NCBI RefSeq assembly: GCF_000313565.1
Contig: NZ_HE578933.1
Location: 1 to 64,000, forward strand
Reading direction: 5' to 3'
From: Dielma fastidiosa
GTDB taxonomy: Bacteria; Bacillota_I; Bacilli_A; Erysipelotrichales; Erysipelotrichaceae
DNA length: 64,000 nt
Below the pieces are notes generated by a model. The model saw nothing but the letters and a program-made list of their open reading frames with translations, made no database searches and was not told the DNA's origin. How positions within the stretch are numbered: position 1 is the stretch's first letter; each line of letters starts with the position of its first letter. The position numbers and the translations under genes are program-made. Positions 8,493 through 16,908 of this stretch are shown here, piece after piece.

Positions 8493-9323
8493 ATGAGTGA
8501 AAAGCTAAGTGTTTACATTGTTGACAACAACTCAGAGTTCAGCAATCGGATTAAAGATGAGATCAGAAAATCATCGTCCTATGTGGTTGTCGGCAGTGCT
8601 GTCAATGGGGAACAATGCTTGAAAGAAATGAGTAATCGCAGCGTTGATTTACTGGTTCTTGATTTAATTATGCCTGTGAAAGACGGTTTGCAGGTATTAA
8701 GAGAAATGAAGGATCATCATATGAGTGCCAAGCATATCCTGTGCATGACATGTTTTATCAATGATATGATGATGCAGGAATTAAACAATTATCAGATTGA
8801 TTATTTATTACAAAAGCCCATTAATTTTTCTGATTTTGTACAGAAGCTTGATATGATATCCAAATATCAAACCAAACAGACCATACCGAGCCGACCCGTA
8901 CCCGTTGTTGATAACAGTGAACGTGATAAGCTTCAAAAACTGGAGCTTGAAAGCGATATCACAAATATCCTTCATGAGATTGGCATCCCAGCACATATTA
9001 AGGGATATATGTATCTGCGGACAGCTATTCTTGAAACATATCTTAACATGGACTTTTTAGGTCAAATCACGAAAGTGCTGTATCCTGAAATAGCCAGAAA
9101 ATATTCTACTACTGCATCAAGGGTAGAAAGAGCGATTCGCCATGCTATCGAAGTAGCTTGGAGCCGCGGCAATATTGATATTATCAATGAAATTTTTGGT
9201 TATACAATCAATGCTTCTAAAGCGAAACCGACGAATTCTGAATTTATCGCGATGATTGCTGATAAGCTGCATCTTGATCATAAGAAGAAAAATCGCAATG
9301 ATTCAATGAGTTGTTACCGTTAA
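8493..9323 (+). CDS. spo0A: Sporulation master regulator Spo0A
   Basis: Phosphorelay response regulator that commits the cell to sporulation; 276 residues. The receiver domain (1-125) has phosphoacceptor Asp57 in LVLDLIMP, Thr in LCMTCF and Lys in LLQKPI. The C-terminal DNA-binding domain carries [23 protein letters not shown] and [19 protein letters not shown], diagnostic of Spo0A. In the acidic pocket residue 11 is Asp but residue 12 is Asn, where Bacillus has a second Asp. The start at 8493 follows GGAGGG with good spacing. A divergent linker of about 30 residues joins the domains. Confidence 0.97.
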   Translation: MSEKLSVYIVDNNSEFSNRIKDEIRKSSSYVVVGSAVNGEQCLKEMSNRSVDLLVLDLIMPVKDGLQVLREMKDHHMSAKHILCMTCFINDMMMQELNNYQIDYLLQKPINFSDFVQKLDMISKYQTKQTIPSRPVPVVDNSERDKLQKLELESDITNILHEIGIPAHIKGYMYLRTAILETYLNMDFLGQITKVLYPEIARKYSTTASRVERAIRHAIEVAWSRGNIDIINEIFGYTINASKAKPTNSEFIAMIADKLHLDHKKKNRNDSMSCYR

Positions 9324-9345
9324 GGTTTATTCTTCTTCTTGAATT

Positions 9346-9354
9346 TGCTATAAT
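9346..9354 (+). promoter_or_regulatory. Extended -10 promoter of dinB
   Basis: TGCTATAAT is a perfect extended -10 element, 22 bases before the ATG at 9376, with AAGGAG between them. No good -35 box is visible at 17 bases, as expected for extended -10 promoters. The same TGNTATAAT form recurs before xerD, ispG, rpmG and the LysR gene in this window. Confidence 0.55.
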
Positions 9355-9375
9355 GGCAGTTAAGGAGAAAAATAA

Positions 9376-10542
9376 ATGGGAAAAGTATTATTTCATATTG
9401 ATTTAAATGCATTCTATGCGAATGCTGAAATATTGCGTAATTCAGCGTTGGCTGATCAGCCGATAGCGGTATCGGGTATTAGTCGGCGCGGCGTGGTATG
9501 TACGGCTTCATATAAAGCGAGGGAATACGGAGTGCGCTCTGCCATGCCTTTGCAGCAGGCATATCAGCTTTGTCCGGATTTAATCGTATTGCCCTGTGAT
9601 TTTAACTGGTATGAAGCATGTTCGCAGCGTTTTTTTCAATTTATCCGGCAATTTACGCCCTTTGTAGAACCGGCAAGTATTGATGAATGCTATGCCGATA
9701 TGAGTGAGACCATCAAAAAGTTTGAACGGCCGCTTGATCTTGCATGGCTGATTCAGCAGCGCTTATTAAATGAAATCGGACTGCCCTGCAGCATCGGTGT
9801 TGCGCCAAATCGATTTTTAGCTAAGATGGCAAGTGATATGCGTAAACCGATGGGTATTTCTGTCCTGCGCATCCAGGAAGTACCTAAAAAGCTATGGCCG
9901 TTAGATATTCGTGAGATGCAGGGAATCGGTAAGAAAACAGCGCCGCTGCTGATTGAAAACGGTATTCATACGATTGGTGATTTTGCTGATCCGGCAAATG
10001 AGCGCAAAATCATGCAGCTGTTAGGTAAAAATGCCTATACCAAGATTTTAAACGCCCGTGGTCAGGATTCCAATAAGCTATGTTTTGATACCTCTTATCA
10101 ATCAATCTCACAGTCTACGACATTGGATAAGGATATCAATGATTATGATGAGGTAAAGAATGTATTTCGCAGACTGGCGGCTTCACTTTCACAGCGCGCC
10201 CGCCATGAAAACATAAAAGGGAAGCATTTATCGGTATCAATCCGATACAATGATTTTTCTACGATTGTACGCTCATGTTCTTTAAACAACTATACCAATG
10301 ATGCAGATGTAATTTTAGAAAATGCATATTTGCTGTTTGATAAAAACAATGAATCCAGTCTGCCGATCCGGCATTTGGGTATTGCCCTTGGCTCTCTCTA
10401 TTCAAGTACAAGTTCAGTAGAACAAATTGATCTATTCGCTCAGCCGGAAACACTCAGTCAGCAGGATATACTGAACGAATTAAACAAAAATCTAAAAAGC
10501 GGTTCACTGGTTTATGCTTCAACATTGCTTCAAAAGAAGTAA
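9376..10542 (+). CDS. dinB: DNA polymerase IV (Y-family translesion polymerase)
   Basis: Error-prone lesion-bypass polymerase; 388 residues. The catalytic palm motifs are FHIDLNAFYANAE at the N-terminus and PASIDECYADM near residue 101. The helix-hairpin-helix motif MQGIGKKTAPLL follows, and QIDLF near residue 353 fits a beta-clamp binding motif. It lies between spo0A and spoIIM, an unusual neighbour pair. No LexA-like site was recognised at its promoter. Confidence 0.94.
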   Translation: MGKVLFHIDLNAFYANAEILRNSALADQPIAVSGISRRGVVCTASYKAREYGVRSAMPLQQAYQLCPDLIVLPCDFNWYEACSQRFFQFIRQFTPFVEPASIDECYADMSETIKKFERPLDLAWLIQQRLLNEIGLPCSIGVAPNRFLAKMASDMRKPMGISVLRIQEVPKKLWPLDIREMQGIGKKTAPLLIENGIHTIGDFADPANERKIMQLLGKNAYTKILNARGQDSNKLCFDTSYQSISQSTTLDKDINDYDEVKNVFRRLAASLSQRARHENIKGKHLSVSIRYNDFSTIVRSCSLNNYTNDADVILENAYLLFDKNNESSLPIRHLGIALGSLYSSTSSVEQIDLFAQPETLSQQDILNELNKNLKSGSLVYASTLLQKK

Positions 10543-10550
10543 TTGTCGAA
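10543..10550 (+). promoter_or_regulatory. 0A box upstream of spoIIM
   Basis: TTGTCGAA, a perfect match to the Spo0A consensus, begins right after the dinB stop and about 54 bases before the spoIIM start. In Bacillus spoIIM is a sigma-E gene rather than a direct Spo0A target, so the site may be coincidental or a lineage-specific control. Confidence 0.4.
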
Positions 10551-10603
10551 ATATAAATGAGCTAAACTGCTTTTTTCTTTCATAAATTAAACTGAGGTGG
10601 TTT

Positions 10604-11182
10604 ATGAAAAAGAAAGAATCATTTTCGCTGACATTTATCTATTTATTAATGATCGCGGGTTTTCTCTGTGGCTTGATTATTTCCAGAATCGTTGATTTAA
10701 GCAGTGTTACAGCACTAGACTCTTTATTAACGACGGTTAATCAAAACAGTGATACTTATGCATACTTTGTTTCGCAATTTGTGATTGGTATTATTTTTAT
10801 CTTATTTATTTTCTTTTTAGGTACTTCAGTCATCGGTATTCCAGCCATTGCTTTTGTATTATTTACCCGCGGCGTGCAGATTGGTTTTTCATGCGTATTG
10901 TTTGTTGCCACTTATCAGCTAAAAGGGATTTTGGGGATTTTACTTGCCTTGCTTCCGCAAGTGCTTTTAGATATCGCAGCGATCGTTATCGTGGCTGTAT
11001 TTTCGATTGAATGTTCAACGCATCTGCTTTATTGTACGCTGAATCCGATGAAAATGAATGCTAAGGATTATGTCAACCGCGGACTCACGCATTTATTGCT
11101 GGCTTTTGTCTTTGTACTGATTGGCTCTTATTTAAAATCTACGTTGATTCTTAAGCTAATTGAACTCTTTAATTTGATATAG
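10604..11182 (+). CDS. spoIIM: Stage II sporulation protein M
   Basis: Integral membrane protein of 192 residues with about five hydrophobic segments (near 10-28, 54-80, 86-106, 108-132 and 158-178). SpoIIM is part of the DMP machinery (SpoIID-SpoIIM-SpoIIP) that remodels septal peptidoglycan and drives engulfment. The call rests on the hydropathy pattern, length, the stretch GTSVIGIPAIAFVLFTRGVQIGF (family-like), and gene order: spoIIM immediately before xerD and deoB, as in Bacillus. GAGGTGG gives a normal ribosome binding site. A perfect 0A box lies upstream. Confidence 0.87.
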   Translation: MKKKESFSLTFIYLLMIAGFLCGLIISRIVDLSSVTALDSLLTTVNQNSDTYAYFVSQFVIGIIFILFIFFLGTSVIGIPAIAFVLFTRGVQIGFSCVLFVATYQLKGILGILLALLPQVLLDIAAIVIVAVFSIECSTHLLYCTLNPMKMNAKDYVNRGLTHLLLAFVFVLIGSYLKSTLILKLIELFNLI

Positions 11183-11210
11183 TGTGCTATAATATTAGCA
11201 GGTGATATGC

Positions 11211-12098
11211 ATGAAAATCTCAGAAGCAATGGCCGATTACTTTCATTACATAACCGCTGTCGATCAGAAAAGTATGAAGACGGTGGAGAGCTACAAGAAT
11301 GAATGTGCCCATTATCATAAAGCCTTGAATGAGCAGGGTATTGAAGATATGGAAGCCATCACTTATCAAGCCATTCAGCAGTTTATTGATGCCTCCGCAA
11401 AGACTTTGTCGGATAATTCATTGAATCATCGCATCACATGTCTCAGGCTGTTTCATGAATACGCATCCACCATGCTTAACTGCAGCAATCCGGCAGTATA
11501 TCTCAAAAGTAAACGCCATGGTCAGCATCTGCCTAATTATTTAAATAAGGAAGATGTGACGCTGCTGCTGACAAGGCGGAATGAGAGTGAGCGTGAGCTG
11601 TTGGATGTAACGATTCTGGAATTGATTTATGGCTGCGGTTTGCGGGTGAGTGAATGCTGTGACTTAAAAATCAATCAGGTAAATCTGGAACAGGCATTGC
11701 TGCGCTGCCGCGGTAAGCGTGATAAGGAGCGTTATGTGCCGATGAATGAAAATGAGATTAAACTCATTAAGGAGTATTATGGCAGTGTCCGCAGAAAGTG
11801 GGACAGCCATCGCTCGATGTATCTTTTGATTAATTCAAGAGGGAATCAAATCAGCCGTCAATATATTTTCACAATGCTGAAAAAGCGCTGTGCGTCATTG
11901 GGGCTTGATGAGCGGATCTCACCGCATTCACTGCGGCATTCATTTGCATCCCATCTGCTTGACGGCGGTGCTGATCTGCGTGTTGTACAGGAACTGCTGG
12001 GCCATTCCGACATTGCTACTACTCAGATTTATACGCATATCCAGGATGAAAGGCTGAAACAGGCCTATCGGCAGTTCCATCCGAGGAATAAGAAGTAA
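11211..12098 (+). CDS. xerD: Site-specific tyrosine recombinase XerD
   Basis: Resolves chromosome dimers at dif with a partner recombinase; 295 residues. A SAM-like N-terminal domain (about 1-90) is followed by the catalytic domain with Arg in GLRVSECCDL, Lys in RGKRDKERYVP, HSLRHSFASHLL, LLGHSDIATTQIYTHI and the nucleophile Tyr in the last motif. The ATG at 11211 was chosen over an in-frame GTG at 11202, since AGGTGA at 11200-11205 is the ribosome binding site. TGCTATAAT at 11185-11193 is a likely promoter. Its place between spoIIM and deoB marks it as the housekeeping enzyme rather than a mobile-element integrase. Confidence 0.92.
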   Translation: MKISEAMADYFHYITAVDQKSMKTVESYKNECAHYHKALNEQGIEDMEAITYQAIQQFIDASAKTLSDNSLNHRITCLRLFHEYASTMLNCSNPAVYLKSKRHGQHLPNYLNKEDVTLLLTRRNESERELLDVTILELIYGCGLRVSECCDLKINQVNLEQALLRCRGKRDKERYVPMNENEIKLIKEYYGSVRRKWDSHRSMYLLINSRGNQISRQYIFTMLKKRCASLGLDERISPHSLRHSFASHLLDGGADLRVVQELLGHSDIATTQIYTHIQDERLKQAYRQFHPRNKK

Positions 12099-12110
12099 AA
12101 GGAGAACTTT

Positions 12111-13295
12111 ATGAAAAAATATAAACGCATTTTTACGATTGTTATCGATTCTATGGGCGTTGGCGCAGCCCCAGACGCTGCTGAATATGATGATGCCAAT
12201 ACCGACACTTTAGGGCATCTTTCTAAAGCGGTAGACGCTTTTCATATTCCTAATATGCAAAAGCTTGGTTTTGCGAATCTGCACTCAATCGCTCATGTAG
12301 ATCCTATTGACCACCCAGTAGGCTATTATACCAAAATGGCGGAGGCCAGCTGCGGTAAGGATACGATGACGGGGCATTGGGAATTAATGGGATTAAAAAT
12401 TACAACACCATTTAAAACATTCACTGAAACGGGCTTTCCGCAAAGCCTGCTTGATGAATTAAGTGAGCGCTGCGGTCATAAGATTGTCGGCAACAAATCA
12501 GCCAGCGGCACCGAAATTCTTGATGAGCTGGGTGAACACCAGATGAAAACCGGCGATATGATCGTCTATACGTCTGCCGATTCAGTGCTGCAGATCTGCG
12601 GGCATGAAGAAACTTTCGGGCTTGATGAATTATATCGCTGCTGCGCGATTGCCCGTGAATTAACACTGCGTGATGAATACAAGGTTGGCCGAGTAATTGC
12701 CCGTCCATATATCGGTGATTCTAAGGGGCACTTTACCCGTACCAGCAACCGTCATGACTATGCGCTGAAGCCATTTGGCAGAACCGTACTGAATGAGTTA
12801 AAGGATCATCAATATGATGTAATCAGCGTAGGTAAGATTAATGACATCTTTGATACTGAAGGTATTACTGAAGCATATAAATCTAAGAGCAGCGTACATG
12901 GCATGGAACAGACGATTGAGCTAATGGATAAGGATTTTACTGGCTTATGCTTTGTGAATCTTGTTGATTTTGACGCGCTTTGGGGACATCGCCGCAATCC
13001 GGCAGGTTATGCTCAGGAAATTGAGAAATTTGACCAGGCTTTAGGTACTGTGCTTGATAAAATGAAGGAAGATGATTTATTACTCATCACAGCTGATCAT
13101 GGCAATGATCCTACTTATAAGGGAACCGACCATACAAGAGAGATGGTACCGTTTGTCGCTTATTCACCTTCAATGAAGGGCTTTGGCTTATTACCTTATT
13201 CAGAAACTTTTGCTTCCTTGGGAGCGACAATTGCTGATAATTTTGAGGTAGCACTGCCTTCGCTGGGACATTCTTATCTTAATGATCTGGTGTAG
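12111..13295 (+). CDS. deoB: Phosphopentomutase
   Basis: Interconverts (deoxy)ribose 1- and 5-phosphates in nucleoside salvage; alkaline-phosphatase superfamily, 394 residues. Metal-binding and phosphorylation motifs are intact: [22 protein letters not shown] with the nucleophilic Thr, [21 protein letters not shown], and a conserved GKI...F segment near 240. AAAGGAG lies 7 bases before the ATG. It follows xerD by 12 bases and is probably cotranscribed with it. The cytidine deaminase gene cdd, elsewhere in the window, belongs to the same salvage network. Confidence 0.96.
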   Translation: MKKYKRIFTIVIDSMGVGAAPDAAEYDDANTDTLGHLSKAVDAFHIPNMQKLGFANLHSIAHVDPIDHPVGYYTKMAEASCGKDTMTGHWELMGLKITTPFKTFTETGFPQSLLDELSERCGHKIVGNKSASGTEILDELGEHQMKTGDMIVYTSADSVLQICGHEETFGLDELYRCCAIARELTLRDEYKVGRVIARPYIGDSKGHFTRTSNRHDYALKPFGRTVLNELKDHQYDVISVGKINDIFDTEGITEAYKSKSSVHGMEQTIELMDKDFTGLCFVNLVDFDALWGHRRNPAGYAQEIEKFDQALGTVLDKMKEDDLLLITADHGNDPTYKGTDHTREMVPFVAYSPSMKGFGLLPYSETFASLGATIADNFEVALPSLGHSYLNDLV

Positions 13296-13300
13296 ATAAG

Positions 13301-13329
13301 TTGACAAAATAGGTGCTTCCATTTACAAT
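13301..13329 (+). promoter_or_regulatory. Consensus sigma-A promoter of the Mrp gene
   Basis: TTGACA (13301-13306) and TACAAT (13324-13329) are separated by exactly 17 bases. The promoter starts 5 bases after the deoB stop and lies 24 bases before the Mrp start codon. Confidence 0.8.
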
Positions 13330-13353
13330 ACATGAGAAAGTGAGTTGATTAAT

Positions 13354-14190
13354 ATGGCAAATTGCAATACATGTCCAAGTAAGGGCAGTTGCGGTAAGGA
13401 TGAGAGTTCATGCGGCATTGTAAATAATCCGCATAATCATATAAAAAAGGTAGTCGCTGTCATGAGCGGCAAGGGTGGTGTCGGCAAGTCATCGATGACT
13501 GTGCTGATGGCTAAGGCTTATGCCTCAATGGGCTTCACAGTTGGCATTATGGACGCGGATATTACTGGTCCTAGTATCCCTCGGCTGATGGCATTGGAGA
13601 AGGAAAAGGCATTTGGCAATGCTGAGCAGGAAATTCTGCCGGTAATTGATAAAGACGGCATCAAGACAATGTCGATCAATTATCTGATTGACAGCGAGGA
13701 TACACCGGTAATCTGGCGCGGGCCGATCGTCGGCAACGCAGTGAAGCAATTTTGGACAGATGTTGTCTGGGGTGAGCTTGATGTGCTGTTCATTGATATG
13801 CCGCCGGGAACTGGTGATGTAGCACTGACAATCATGCAAAGTCTGCCGGTAAACGGTGTTATTATGGTTTCTACACCGCAGCCAATGGTATCGATGATTG
13901 TTACTAAAGCGATTAAAATGCTGAAGCAGATGGACATTCCTGTATTGGGTGTAATTGAAAATATGGCCTATATCAATTGTCCTGACTGCGGTAAGAAAAT
14001 TAACATTTACAGTGAAAATGATACTGAGAAATTTATTGCGGATAATGATATTGAATTATTGGGCGAATTGCCGATGGTTCCTGCTATTTCCAATATCCGT
14101 CTGGATGAGGAACTGTCAGCAGACGATCAAAAGCTGATTCAGGATTTGATTATGCCAATTGTTACAAAATTGGTACATGTTTTAAATTAA
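13354..14190 (+). CDS. Mrp/NBP35 family Fe-S cluster carrier ATPase
   Basis: P-loop scaffold or carrier that delivers Fe-S clusters to apoproteins; 278 residues. The deviant Walker A SGKGGVGKSS is near residue 38, Walker B-like VLFIDMPPGTGD follows, and the family Cys pair is CPDCGKK near residue 211. The N-terminus has an additional Cys-rich segment, with five Cys in the first 27 residues (CNTCPSKGSCG..SSCG), resembling the Nbp35/ApbC-type N-terminal cluster. The ATG at 13354 is preferred over a TTG at 13345 because GAAAGTGAG precedes it. It has its own strong promoter. Confidence 0.9.
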   Translation: MANCNTCPSKGSCGKDESSCGIVNNPHNHIKKVVAVMSGKGGVGKSSMTVLMAKAYASMGFTVGIMDADITGPSIPRLMALEKEKAFGNAEQEILPVIDKDGIKTMSINYLIDSEDTPVIWRGPIVGNAVKQFWTDVVWGELDVLFIDMPPGTGDVALTIMQSLPVNGVIMVSTPQPMVSMIVTKAIKMLKQMDIPVLGVIENMAYINCPDCGKKINIYSENDTEKFIADNDIELLGELPMVPAISNIRLDEELSADDQKLIQDLIMPIVTKLVHVLN

Positions 14191-14245
14191 TATTAGTGTT
14201 CAGCAAGACAGATTATTTTTACTTATAAATAAAGAGGTAGCAGCT

Positions 14246-14524
14246 ATGAACCATAGTTATAGTATCTTATTCATAATTCTAGTATCTATTTATGAATATT
14301 ATAAAACAAAAGAATCTATGTTTGTGTTTCTTTTACCAATCATTATTTGGTTTGCTATGCCTTCATTTTATTATCGTCTGATTGTATTTTTAATCTTCTG
14401 CATAGCTAAAGCTATTCAGCTCATCGCTTCTAAAAATATATTAAAGAGTCAGTTCTTAGCAATGTATTTGATTGGAGCAGCCTTGCTATGTTTTGAATAC
14501 GGTGACTTAATTTTTAGAATCTAA
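14246..14524 (+). CDS. Small integral membrane protein, unknown function
   Basis: Not recognised. The 92 residues form three to four hydrophobic segments (about 5-17, 25-42, 44-62 and 70-85) linked by short basic turns, with no motif or catalytic residue visible. AAAGAGG sits about 9 bases before the ATG, which supports translation, and a terminator-like repeat follows the stop. It stands alone between the Mrp gene and a secreted protein. Base composition is more AT-rich than that of its neighbours, which may only reflect hydrophobic codons. Confidence 0.55.
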   Translation: MNHSYSILFIILVSIYEYYKTKESMFVFLLPIIIWFAMPSFYYRLIVFLIFCIAKAIQLIASKNILKSQFLAMYLIGAALLCFEYGDLIFRI

Positions 14525-14526
14525 TT

Positions 14527-14594
14527 AAAACGCTCTTTTTGTGATATGCCATAGTTGTTCATAAGGTATAGATCATGATTTGAGCGTTTTTTTT
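14527..14594 (+). terminator. Terminator after the small membrane protein
   Basis: AAAACGCTC at 14527-14535 pairs perfectly with GAGCGTTTT at 14582-14590, which continues into a run of eight T. The 46-base loop is long for an intrinsic terminator; inner pairing may shorten it. Confidence 0.5.
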
Positions 14595-14602
14595 GTATTA
14601 AA

Positions 14603-14632
14603 TTGACAAATCAATTCAAGGTGAAATATAAT
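14603..14632 (+). promoter_or_regulatory. Consensus promoter of the secreted-protein gene
   Basis: TTGACA (14603-14608) and TATAAT (14627-14632) are both perfect hexamers, separated by 18 bases. The ATG at 14691 lies 58 bases downstream, so the mRNA has a leader of about 50 bases. Confidence 0.8.
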
Positions 14633-14690
14633 CTTATTGAAAGCTGAATGTTTTATATAAAAGCTTACTGATTGAGCTAAGGAGCTGATT

Positions 14691-15272
14691 ATGCTGAAAA
14701 AAATAGTATCATGGGGTTTAATCATGTGTTTAACCATTATCACACTCTTGCTTCCAGGCAGGATAGTAAACTTTGCTTGGCAGTCTGTTTATGCCGCTGA
14801 ACAGTCAGAAGATGACCCGGCGATGATAAGCAGCGGTATTCTTGGTTACAGCTATCGTGTCTATAATTCAGGTGATATCGTTGCCTTCACAACAGCTGAA
14901 ACTGATTATGAATATAAATCTATTCTTGTGGATCTTACAGCCAATATGACATCCGTTTACGCCAATGATTTTATTCAGGCAGTAAATAGTGCTGAAGCTG
15001 TATATGAAGATATGCAGAATGCAGTCATAAAATCACAGACGGCCGGCATCATTGGCTTATGGCTTGCATCCGGACCATTGGCGCCTGCTGCTTTCATACC
15101 AATGATCATAGCATTAGAATTAAAGAATGAGGCAGATGAATTAGCACCTGTGTTGGATGAATACTTAAATGATATAAGACGAGCTTATCGCTTTCTTTAC
15201 AGACATCGGATTATGGATAATAATGGCTGTGTTATCATTGATAACCAGCAAATCTGTTCAATCAAAGGTTAA
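14691..15272 (+). CDS. Secreted protein of unknown function
   Basis: Not recognised. The 193 residues begin with a clear signal peptide (MLKKIVSWGLIMCLTIITLLL, then cleavage likely after VYAAE near residue 36). The mature part has a beta-rich start (residues 45-85), then mainly helix with a Gly/Ala/Pro-rich hydrophobic stretch at about 120-147, and ends with two Cys (in NNGCVII and QQICSI) that could form a disulfide. GGAG precedes the ATG. It has one of the strongest promoters in the window. The hydrophobic helix within an exported protein recalls some bacteriocin-like or pore-forming proteins, but there is no proof of this. Confidence 0.65.
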   Translation: MLKKIVSWGLIMCLTIITLLLPGRIVNFAWQSVYAAEQSEDDPAMISSGILGYSYRVYNSGDIVAFTTAETDYEYKSILVDLTANMTSVYANDFIQAVNSAEAVYEDMQNAVIKSQTAGIIGLWLASGPLAPAAFIPMIIALELKNEADELAPVLDEYLNDIRRAYRFLYRHRIMDNNGCVIIDNQQICSIKG

Positions 15273-15336
15273 ATGTGATGATCATGAAATCGGGCAGGGG
15301 AGTTTAAGAGTCAAATCAAGCTTGGAGGTAATAATT

Positions 15337-15915
15337 ATGAAGCAATTAGAAGAAGCTATTTTAAAATATGGCAGTGCTATCAATGAGCAGGTATTAAAGG
15401 TTGATACATTTTTGAATCATCAAATAGATCCAAATTTAATGTACTTAATGGCAGCAGATATACTTGAGCATTTTAAAGATAAAAAGATTGATAAAATTAT
15501 CACAATAGAAGCAAGCGGTATTGCCCCTGCACTCATGGTCGCTTACCAGCTGAATGTTCCACTCGTATTCTTTAAAAAAGCAACTTCAAGCATCTTAAAC
15601 GAGGAGCTATATCAGTGTCAGGTGCATTCTTTTACTAAAAATAAGGATTATACACTGACCGCCAGTAAGAACTATATTCATGAAGGTGAAAAATTATTAT
15701 TTGTCGATGATTTTCTCGCTAATGGTGAAGCAGCCCTTGGTGCAATTAATATTGTGAAGCAGGCTAACGCAGAAATTAGCGGTATTGCTATTATTATTGA
15801 GAAATCATTTCAGCCAGGACGTGAGCGGCTGACCGCTGAAGGCTACGATGTTTATAGTTTAGCACGCATTAAACAGATGGCTGCCAATCATATTGAATTT
15901 ATAAAAAACGAATAA
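15337..15915 (+). CDS. xpt: Xanthine phosphoribosyltransferase
   Basis: Converts xanthine and PRPP to XMP in purine salvage; 192 residues against 194 in Bacillus. The N-terminus MKQLEEAILKYGSAINEQVLKVDTFLNHQ is a family hallmark (residues 1-29), the PRPP-binding loop is LLFVDDFLANGEAA near 122-135, and ASGIAPA near 63 and EKSFQPGR near 155 also match. The ATG at 15337 follows TTGGAGG. An in-frame ATG at 15223 would overlap the preceding gene and add 38 unrelated residues. No purine riboswitch was found in the 64-base leader. A strong terminator follows. Confidence 0.93.
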   Translation: MKQLEEAILKYGSAINEQVLKVDTFLNHQIDPNLMYLMAADILEHFKDKKIDKIITIEASGIAPALMVAYQLNVPLVFFKKATSSILNEELYQCQVHSFTKNKDYTLTASKNYIHEGEKLLFVDDFLANGEAALGAINIVKQANAEISGIAIIIEKSFQPGRERLTAEGYDVYSLARIKQMAANHIEFIKNE

Positions 15916-15921
15916 CTGTCT

Positions 15922-15962
15922 AAGAATAAGCCAATGATTAAGATATCGGGCTTATTCTTTCT
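15922..15962 (+). terminator. Terminator of xpt
   Basis: An 11-bp perfect stem AAGAATAAGCC (15922-15932) / GGCTTATTCTT (15949-15959) with a 16-base loop, followed by a T-rich tail interrupted by single C residues. Confidence 0.8.
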
Positions 15963-16094
15963 TTATTCTTTTATATTATAAGTATATTAATATAACATAA
16001 TATATATTATGCGAAGTAATGGATAATTAAATATATATTCTCTTTCATATATATATATAAACATGATCATACATGCCTATCAAAGCAATTAGTT
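15963..16094. other. AT-rich spacer between convergent genes
   Basis: About 130 bases made largely of alternating TATA runs (for instance around 15972-16016 and 16029-16062). No open reading frame, promoter pair or RNA gene can be supported. It lies between the terminators of two converging transcripts. Confidence 0.5.
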
Positions 16095-16126
16095 AAAAGA
16101 AGGCGCTAAAGACTGAGCCTTCTTTT
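16095..16126. terminator. Terminator of the cyclophilin-like lipoprotein gene (bidirectional form)
   Basis: A 10-bp perfect stem AAAAGAAGGC (16095-16104) / GCCTTCTTTT (16117-16126) with a 12-base loop and U-rich flanks in both directions. It lies 4 bases beyond the stop of the minus-strand gene. Confidence 0.75.
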
Positions 16127-16130
16127 CGTT

Positions 16131-16898
16131 CTATTCAAAATCAAATACAACTTGTATGCTGCCTGTACCTAATGCTTCTGCTAATTCATCAGCATTGGCT
16201 GCATAACCAAGCTTTGTATAACTGTATGAGGATATAAAATCTTTATAAAAGAGAACCAAGCAATCTGAGCCAAAAAGCATTAAGTCTCCAGTTTGTATTT
16301 GATTAGGCCTTATAGCATTAACAGGCAAATTTTCATCCAGATAATAATATTTTTCATTACCATTTAACTCCCCCATCGTTATAGTTAACGGGAGCTGATT
16401 CAGCAGTGCTTTTGCTGTCTCGTTTTCATAGAGAGTGACCGTAAACTTTTTACTTCCAATGGTAATAACTAGGTGTTTCATTTCATTATCTCCCTCGATT
16501 AAATTTTCTCCTTCATCAGTAGGTATTATTACATCATTTTTATTAACCTCTGGTTCTATCGTTACAGCTGGCTGTTCTTCAGTCATTGATTCATCTATTT
16601 GCTTTTCTTCCCGCCAAGAGCCGTCCAATTCATTTGATTCAACATTATTATCAACATCGTTATTCGATTCACTAATTGGTTGGCTATAATCAGATACATT
16701 CTCAGTTTTCTCTGTTTCATTCACATTTTCATTATCAGTATAATCCATTAATGGCAGCTCAGACTGCTTTTCCTCACCTGATGGTAGATGATTGATCACA
16801 TTTCCTGAATTAGGTATCACAGTCTCGTTCTCTTCGTTAGCGGCACAAGCGTTTAAAATCATACTCATTACCGCTATGATCAGTATATATTTTTTCAT
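16131..16898 (-). CDS. Lipoprotein with C-terminal cyclophilin-like domain
   Basis: A 255-residue exported lipoprotein. The signal MKKYILIIAVMSMILNAC ends in a lipobox (LNAC, lipidated Cys18). Residues 20-140 are an acidic, Asn/Glu-rich low-complexity linker. Residues 145-255 match the cyclophilin-like fold family, with ITIGSKKFTVTLYENETAKALL, NGNEKYYYLDENLP, GDLMLFGSDCLVLFYK and TKLGYA. Such domains often occur alone near redox proteins; their activity is not established. The start follows an A/G-rich ribosome binding site. It lies 10 bases after a small Cys-containing protein, so the two are probably cotranscribed. Confidence 0.82.
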   Translation of the reverse strand: MKKYILIIAVMSMILNACAANEENETVIPNSGNVINHLPSGEEKQSELPLMDYTDNENVNETEKTENVSDYSQPISESNNDVDNNVESNELDGSWREEKQIDESMTEEQPAVTIEPEVNKNDVIIPTDEGENLIEGDNEMKHLVITIGSKKFTVTLYENETAKALLNQLPLTITMGELNGNEKYYYLDENLPVNAIRPNQIQTGDLMLFGSDCLVLFYKDFISSYSYTKLGYAANADELAEALGTGSIQVVFDFE

Positions 16899-16908
16899 TT
16901 TCTTTTCC

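Noticed and set aside
10581-10588. CATAAATT as a sigma-E -10 for spoIIM
   Set aside because: No -35-like element at the correct distance; the match may be chance in AT-rich DNA.
11211-12098. Mobile-element integrase
   Set aside because: The tyrosine recombinase lies in the conserved spoIIM-xerD-deoB order, and no att site, repeat or phage gene is nearby.
15273-15336. Purine riboswitch before xpt
   Set aside because: The 64-base leader has neither the conserved loop sequences nor a terminator in the right place.
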